A DNA stretch of 50,101 nucleotides from Sharpea azabuensis DSM 18934 (GTDB lineage: Bacteria; Bacillota_I; Bacilli_A; Erysipelotrichales; Coprobacillaceae), in NCBI RefSeq assembly GCF_000702165.1, contig NZ_JNKU01000014.1, positions 1-50,101 of the forward strand, read 5' to 3'. Positions 46,431-50,101 of the stretch are shown one piece after another. Below the pieces are notes generated by a model. It made no database searches and was not told the DNA's origin. It was given only the letters and a program-made list of their open reading frames with translations. Each line of letters opens with the position of its first letter. The first letter of the stretch is position 1. Made by a program: the position numbers and the translations under genes.

Positions 46431-47174
46431 TTAGTCTAAAGCAGCAACCATAGCAAGGTATGATTCTTCTTTTAAAGAAGCACCACCTACTAATGCACCA
46501 TCGATATCAGGCTGTTCTAATAATGCCTTTAATCCTTCAGGTTTTACAGATCCACCATACTGAATTCTTACTTTTTCAGCAGTATCTTCACCATAAAGAT
46601 CCTTAACGACTGAACGGATATAGCCACAAACATCTTCAGCAATTTCATTAGTAGCTGTCTTACCAGTACCAATAGCCCAGATTGGTTCATAAGCAATAAC
46701 GATTTCAGCAGCATCAGCAGCTTCTACATCCTTGAATGCAGCAACAGTCTGGTTCTTAACAACATCTTTTGTTTCACCAGCATCATACTGAGCTTCAGAT
46801 TCACCTACACAAACGATTACTTTGATATCGTTCTTGATAGCCTGTTTAATTTTAGCATTAACTGTTTCATCAGTTTCACCAAACATCTGTCTTCTTTCAG
46901 AGTGACCGATGATTGTCCATTCAACGCCTAATTCCTTTAACATAGCTGCAGAAACGTTACCAGTGAATGCACCATGATCTGCCCAATGCATATCTTCAGC
47001 AGCAACAATTAAATTCTTTGCAGCTTTAGCAGCCTGTAAATCTGTGAATGGAGTTGCGATACCCCAGTCAGCTTTATCAGAAACTTTGCCATCAACAGCA
47101 TTAACGAATGCAGTTGTTTCAGCAATAGTCTTGTTCATTTTCCAGTTTCCAACAATAATTGGTTTTCTTGCCAT
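46431..47174 (-). CDS. tpiA: Triosephosphate isomerase
   Basis: Interconverts dihydroxyacetone phosphate and glyceraldehyde-3-phosphate. The 247-residue barrel has the N-terminal GNWKMNK, the catalytic His in IIGHSERR, the catalytic Glu in AYEPIWAIGTGKTA, and the phosphate loop GGSVKPEG. It follows pgk in one operon. Confidence 0.99.
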   Translation of the reverse strand: MARKPIIVGNWKMNKTIAETTAFVNAVDGKVSDKADWGIATPFTDLQAAKAAKNLIVAAEDMHWADHGAFTGNVSAAMLKELGVEWTIIGHSERRQMFGETDETVNAKIKQAIKNDIKVIVCVGESEAQYDAGETKDVVKNQTVAAFKDVEAADAAEIVIAYEPIWAIGTGKTATNEIAEDVCGYIRSVVKDLYGEDTAEKVRIQYGGSVKPEGLKALLEQPDIDGALVGGASLKEESYLAMVAALD

Positions 47175-47198
47175 TTTCTTTACTCCTAATATTTTTTA

Positions 47199-48386
47199 TT
47201 ATTTATCATCTACAGCAGCGATACCAGGTAATACTTTACCTTCCATGTATTCAAGTGAAGCGCCACCACCAGTTGAGATATGAGATACTTTATCCGCAAA
47301 TCCTAACTGTTTAACAGCCGCAGCTGAATCACCACCACCGATGATTGTATTAGCATCTGGCATATTAGCTAACATTTCACATACAGCTAATGTTCCCTTA
47401 GCGAATGGTTCCATTTCGAATACGCCCATAGGACCATTCCAGATAACTGTCTTAGCACCAGCTAAGTTTTCTTTAATTAATTCGATTGACTTAGGACCAA
47501 TATCTAATCCCATGTAACCTTCAGGTACATTACCTTCAACAGTCTTAATATCACCTTCAGCTGCAAATGCATTATTCACAACAGCATCAACAGGTAATAC
47601 AAGCTTATCAGCACCTTTTTCTAAGTATGCCTTAGCTAATTCAACCTTATCTTCTTCAACTAATGAGTTACCAACTTCTAAGCCCTTAGCTTTCCAGAAA
47701 GTAAACATCATACCGCCACCGATAATAACCTTATCAGCAACCTTTAATAAGTTTTCAATAACACCAATCTTAGAAGAAACCTTAGAACCACCTAAGATAG
47801 CTACTAATGGTCTTTCAGGATCAGAAACTGCTTTTCCAATATAAGCGATTTCCTTTTCAAGTAAGAAACCAGCTACAGCAGGATGTAAGTTTGTAGGAAT
47901 ACCTACAGTTGAAGCATGAGCTCTATGTACAGAACCGAATGCATCTTCTACGAATACATCACCAAGAGATGCCCAGTATTTACCTAATTCTGGATCATTC
48001 TTAGTTTCACCTTTTTCATAACGTGTATTCTGAACTAAGATAACCTGACCATTTTCAGCATTCTTAATGGCATCTTCTAATTCAGGACCACGTGTTGCAT
48101 TAACGAACTTAACGTCTCTTCCTAATAATTCAGCTAATCTAGGAGCAACAACAGCCATGTTGTTCTTAGCCTTATCTTCTTCAGTCTTGATCTTACCTAA
48201 GTGTGAGAATAATACAACAGCCTTAGGGTTATGTTCCAACAAGTAATTGATTGTTGGTAAAGCTGCAACGATTCTGTTATCATCAGTGATAACTGTTCCA
48301 TTGTCTTTCATTGGTACGTTGAAGTCAACACGTACAAGGACAGTCTTGCCGGCAACATCAACATCTCTAATAGTTAATTTATCCAT
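47199..48386 (-). CDS. pgk: Phosphoglycerate kinase
   Basis: Makes ATP from 1,3-bisphosphoglycerate. The 395 residues start [14 protein letters not shown] at 48386 with GGAGG nine bases upstream; a longer reading covers the promoter and is rejected. RVDFNVP, SHLG, the basic-patch segments and the nucleotide loop [13 protein letters not shown] are present. First gene of pgk-tpiA; gap is not in this cluster. Confidence 0.99.
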   Translation of the reverse strand: MDKLTIRDVDVAGKTVLVRVDFNVPMKDNGTVITDDNRIVAALPTINYLLEHNPKAVVLFSHLGKIKTEEDKAKNNMAVVAPRLAELLGRDVKFVNATRGPELEDAIKNAENGQVILVQNTRYEKGETKNDPELGKYWASLGDVFVEDAFGSVHRAHASTVGIPTNLHPAVAGFLLEKEIAYIGKAVSDPERPLVAILGGSKVSSKIGVIENLLKVADKVIIGGGMMFTFWKAKGLEVGNSLVEEDKVELAKAYLEKGADKLVLPVDAVVNNAFAAEGDIKTVEGNVPEGYMGLDIGPKSIELIKENLAGAKTVIWNGPMGVFEMEPFAKGTLAVCEMLANMPDANTIIGGGDSAAAVKQLGFADKVSHISTGGGASLEYMEGKVLPGIAAVDDK

Positions 48387-48408
48387 TGATTTATTCCTCC
48401 ATGCCCGT

Positions 48409-48437
48409 ATTATAACACCCATATATAGCCTTTTCAA
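48409..48437 (-). promoter_or_regulatory. pgk-tpiA promoter
   Basis: -35 TTGAAA (48432-48437), 17-base spacer, consensus -10 TATAAT (48409-48414). Confidence 0.85.
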
Positions 48438-48519
48438 TTGATTTTAGGCTCTCGGAAAAAAGGAATGATAACGTTTTAACATAATTTACAATTCGTTACA
48501 TTTTTATGTTAATACAAAG

Positions 48520-48544
48520 AAAAAAAGAAGGCTGAACCTTCTTT
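48520..48544 (-). terminator. Terminator of the TIM-barrel-like gene
   Basis: AAAGAAGG/CCTTCTTT stem with five-base loop and T-run; overlaps the stop codon. Confidence 0.85.
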
Positions 48545-49436
48545 AACGACGTATTGATGATGCCATTGTATGATATGTCCAACGCTTGCCTCTAATCGCA
48601 ATTGATAAAGTCATGATATTCTCTGGTAAGGCAATACCTTGCCAGCCAGCATCACCAATATGTTGGATATCGACACCGCAGCGTTTATTTACAATACCAA
48701 TCTCTCTCACCGTCTCTTTATCGGCACCTTCCTGTGATGTCCCAATTGAACTTAAGGCCAAAGCACCCTTTCTATGAATGAAGTCACAGGCTGCACGCAT
48801 TTCTTCTTCACTTAATGATGGTACAGTATTCACAGCTGGAAGCAAGATCACATCAGCTCCTGCTTCAATAAACTTACCAATAGCCTTTAAATCCACGAGT
48901 GGCTCATCAACACCAGCTGAATGCATTTTTCCAGCAATGATTAAGCCCGAGAAATACTTTTTGGCATTTTTTATTGCCCTGGCAATAGATTCATTTGTTA
49001 CGCCTGTGCCTGGATTACCTGTCAGACAGACAAAATTAAAGCCTAGCTGCTGGGCTTTCTTGAAAGTTTCAGCGCTTGCCATTCTGCCTGTCGGAATACG
49101 TAAACGTTCTTCCATCATCTTCGCATCAGGATCAACCGGCTCTAAATTACAGCCAACAGGACGACCGATAAGTTTCTTCAATAAAGCAACCGGATTCCCA
49201 TCCGTCACGACACCGGCAATTTTGGGATTATTACAATCAAAGACATTCAATAAACACAAATCACTCCCAAAGGCTGCTGCTAGTTCAGGATTCGAAACAT
49301 CTCCAAGTAATGGACTCACCGCAATCACATTCTCACTCATAATAACGCGCCCTTCACAGGCTTTGATTGATTGTTTTAATTCTTCACCATTCATTGCAAG
49401 TTTCTCACTTGCAGTGCAATTCAATAATCTTTTCAT
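48543..49436 (-). CDS. TIM-barrel-like protein of unknown function (DUF7916-like)
   Basis: A 297-residue protein, likely a TIM barrel: repeated strand-helix units such as VIAVSPLLGDVSNP, VCLTGNPGTGVTN, LIIAGKMHSAGVD and VILLPAVNTVPSLS. From memory it resembles a family often found near PTS genes. It has none of the motifs of a known enzyme that I can name. A strong ribosome site (GGAGG) precedes the ATG. It stands alone between pgk and the tRNA. Confidence 0.65.
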   Translation of the reverse strand: MKRLLNCTASEKLAMNGEELKQSIKACEGRVIMSENVIAVSPLLGDVSNPELAAAFGSDLCLLNVFDCNNPKIAGVVTDGNPVALLKKLIGRPVGCNLEPVDPDAKMMEERLRIPTGRMASAETFKKAQQLGFNFVCLTGNPGTGVTNESIARAIKNAKKYFSGLIIAGKMHSAGVDEPLVDLKAIGKFIEAGADVILLPAVNTVPSLSEEEMRAACDFIHRKGALALSSIGTSQEGADKETVREIGIVNKRCGVDIQHIGDAGWQGIALPENIMTLSIAIRGKRWTYHTMASSIRR

Positions 49437-49508
49437 AAGTAACCTCCACTACTTCTATTATAATATTTCTAGAAATAAGGAAAAGGAAATTACGAAGAAT
49501 CAAAAAAC

Positions 49509-49536
49509 TTGTCTTTTCAAAAGACATCATTATAAT
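49509..49536 (+). promoter_or_regulatory. tRNA-Gly promoter
   Basis: -35 TTGTCT (49509-49514), 16-base spacer, -10 TATAAT (49531-49536). It ends 12 bases before the tRNA. Confidence 0.7.
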
Positions 49537-49548
49537 AGTAATTGTAGT

Positions 49549-49622
49549 GCAGAATTGATTCATCGGTAGAATGCCACCTTCCCAAGGTGGATAGGCGGGT
49601 CCGACTCCCGTATTCTGCTCCA
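49549..49622 (+). tRNA. tRNA-Gly (anticodon CCC)
   Basis: A 74-base cloverleaf with encoded CCA. The acceptor stem GCAGAAT pairs with ATTCTGC. The anticodon arm is CCACC-TTCCCAA-GGTGG, giving anticodon CCC, which reads GGG. The T arm has GCGGG/CCCGT with GTCCGAC. The discriminator is T, as usual for bacterial glycine tRNAs. Confidence 0.97.
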
Positions 49623-49633
49623 TGTTTATAAGG

Positions 49634-49670
49634 AAAGGCTTTGTTTTCAAAGTCTTTTTCTTTTTTTGTC
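49634..49670 (+). terminator. Terminator after tRNA-Gly
   Basis: AAAGGCTTTG/CAAAGTCTTT stem (one G-U), TTTT loop, then a long T-rich tract. Confidence 0.85.
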
Positions 49671-49686
49671 AAGAAATTATGCATAT

Positions 49687-49728
49687 TTCATAAAAGTTCA
49701 TAAACTATTCATAATTCATCTTTATTAT
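49687..49728 (+). promoter_or_regulatory. Pho-box-like promoter
   Basis: TTCATAA repeats begin at 49687, 49697 and 49708, with a further TTCAT at 49715. The 10-11 base spacing and the sequence resemble PhoP/PhoB boxes. A -10-like TATTAT lies at 49723-49728. Confidence 0.45.
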
Positions 49729-49735
49729 ATGAATC

Positions 49736-49755
49736 ACAGGAGGCAAGAATCCTGT
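49736..49755 (+). other. Leader hairpin
   Basis: ACAGGA/TCCTGT stem with an eight-base loop, right after the Pho-like promoter. Confidence 0.4.
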
Positions 49756-49782
49756 AGAAATTTTCCCCAAAATATAATAAGT

Positions 49783-49824
49783 AAAAAAACATAAGTTTCT
49801 CCCCTATAACACTTATGTTTTTTT
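49783..49824. terminator. Bidirectional palindrome at the IS edge
   Basis: AAAAAAACATAAGT/ACTTATGTTTTTTT, a perfect 14-base inverted repeat with a 14-base loop, able to terminate on both strands. Confidence 0.65.
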
Positions 49825-49834
49825 ATTGTTGATG

Positions 49835-50101
49835 ATTTGTCAAATTAAGTGCAACACCTACGATGAGTTACCCAGTAATTCTTCTTTAGGTGTTTTATAT
49901 TTTATGCATTTACGTGGCCTGTTATTCAGTAAATTCAGATTCTTTTTCAGTTCCTCCGGGTCCACTTCGGATAGATCCATCCCTTTAGGATAAAACTCCC
50001 GCAGTAATCCGTTCGTATTCTCATTGGTTCCTTTTTGCCAGGCACAGTAGGGATCACAGAAATAGGTTTTGCATCCTAATGCTGCTTCGATCTTTTCATA
50101 C
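49835..50101 (-). mobile_element. 3' end of an IS30-family element
   Basis: Covers the transposase C-terminus and the noncoding edge. The terminal inverted repeat is probably in the stretch around ATTTGTCAAATTAAGTGCAA, but the exact boundary cannot be fixed without the other end. Confidence 0.6.
49858..50101 (-). CDS. IS30-family transposase, C-terminal part
   Basis: The last 80 codons of a transposase that runs in from the right edge. The catalytic Glu region KGTNENTNGLLREFYPKG, followed by NNRPRKCIKYKTPKE near the C-terminus, is characteristic of the IS30 DDE family. The earlier catalytic Asp residues are outside the window. No frameshift is seen in this part. Confidence 0.92.
   Translation of the reverse strand, partial: YEKIEAALGCKTYFCDPYCAWQKGTNENTNGLLREFYPKGMDLSEVDPEELKKNLNLLNNRPRKCIKYKTPKEELLGNSS

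Noticed and set aside
48415-48480. cre-like TGATAACGTTTTAA before pgk
   Set aside because: Several consensus positions are missed and it lies far upstream of the -35 box; too weak to list as a site.
48778-49569. A 263-codon plus-strand open frame opposite the TIM-barrel gene
   Set aside because: It lies fully antisense to a well-supported gene, has no ribosome site and runs into the tRNA-Gly region; a shadow of codon bias.
1-50101. CRISPR arrays, rRNA genes, prophage or toxin-antitoxin pairs
   Set aside because: No regularly spaced repeats, rRNA-like segments, phage structural genes or recognisable small paired toxin genes were seen.

Overview
The window is a low-GC Firmicute chromosome segment. 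The likely source is the Erysipelotrichia (Catenibacterium, Kandleria or Coprobacillus type); this is an inference from gene content, the gene order cysS-mrnC-rlmB-sigH-rpmG-secE-nusG-rplKA-rplJL-rpoBC-rpsLG-fusA-tuf, and an Asn at the RpoB position that is His in most bacteria. Nearly all genes lie on the minus strand; the exceptions are one HAD phosphatase gene and a tRNA-Gly gene.

Layout. 1-165 is the left end of a probable IS200/IS605-type element whose TnpB-like gene runs off the window. 206-1438 holds an orphan lactose/cellobiose PTS IIA gene and a Cof-type HAD phosphatase. 1540-22220 is the information-processing block, in transcription order: a Cys T-box and cysS, mrnC, rlmB, a SigH-like sigma factor, rpmG, secE, nusG, rplK-rplA, rplJ-rplL with L1- and L10-type leaders, an RsmC-like methyltransferase, rpoB-rpoC, an HPP-like membrane protein, and rpsL-rpsG-fusA-tuf. 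22319-26003 is the glycogen operon glgC-glgD-glgA, preceded by a short region with a candidate small structured RNA and a remnant of a second folC 3' end.

26310-31066 is a glpQ-rqcP-divIC-HAD-HAD-ung-folC run. 31138-33462 pairs a YheO-like PAS/HTH regulator with a CBS-containing Mn-dependent pyrophosphatase. 33533-36155 has a zinc-ribbon membrane protein and the electron-bifurcating NfnAB pair. 36303-39615 has a plus-strand HAD gene, a MacB-like ABC exporter pair and a NusG-domain-II protein. 39695-42436 is adhE, with a Rex-like operator on its promoter and a cre-like site upstream. 42658-45942 is a large fused ABC exporter with an InlB-type repeat inside its extracellular domain. 46118-46292 looks like a frameshifted small gene. 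46431-48386 is pgk-tpiA, followed by an unassigned TIM-barrel-like gene, tRNA-Gly(CCC), a Pho-box-like promoter and the 3' end of an IS30-family transposase at the right edge.

The genes fit a fermentative anaerobe: glycolysis (pgk, tpiA), ethanol formation (adhE), NADPH/ferredoxin balancing (nfnAB), glycogen storage and PTS sugar uptake, with several cre-like sites suggesting carbon catabolite control. No CRISPR array, rRNA or prophage was seen. The window is mostly core genome. The most unusual items are the RpoB Asn494 and acidic tail, the 26.1 kb RNA candidate and folC remnant, the ABC transporter with an embedded repeat, the adhE regulatory region, the broken small gene, and the two mobile-element edges.
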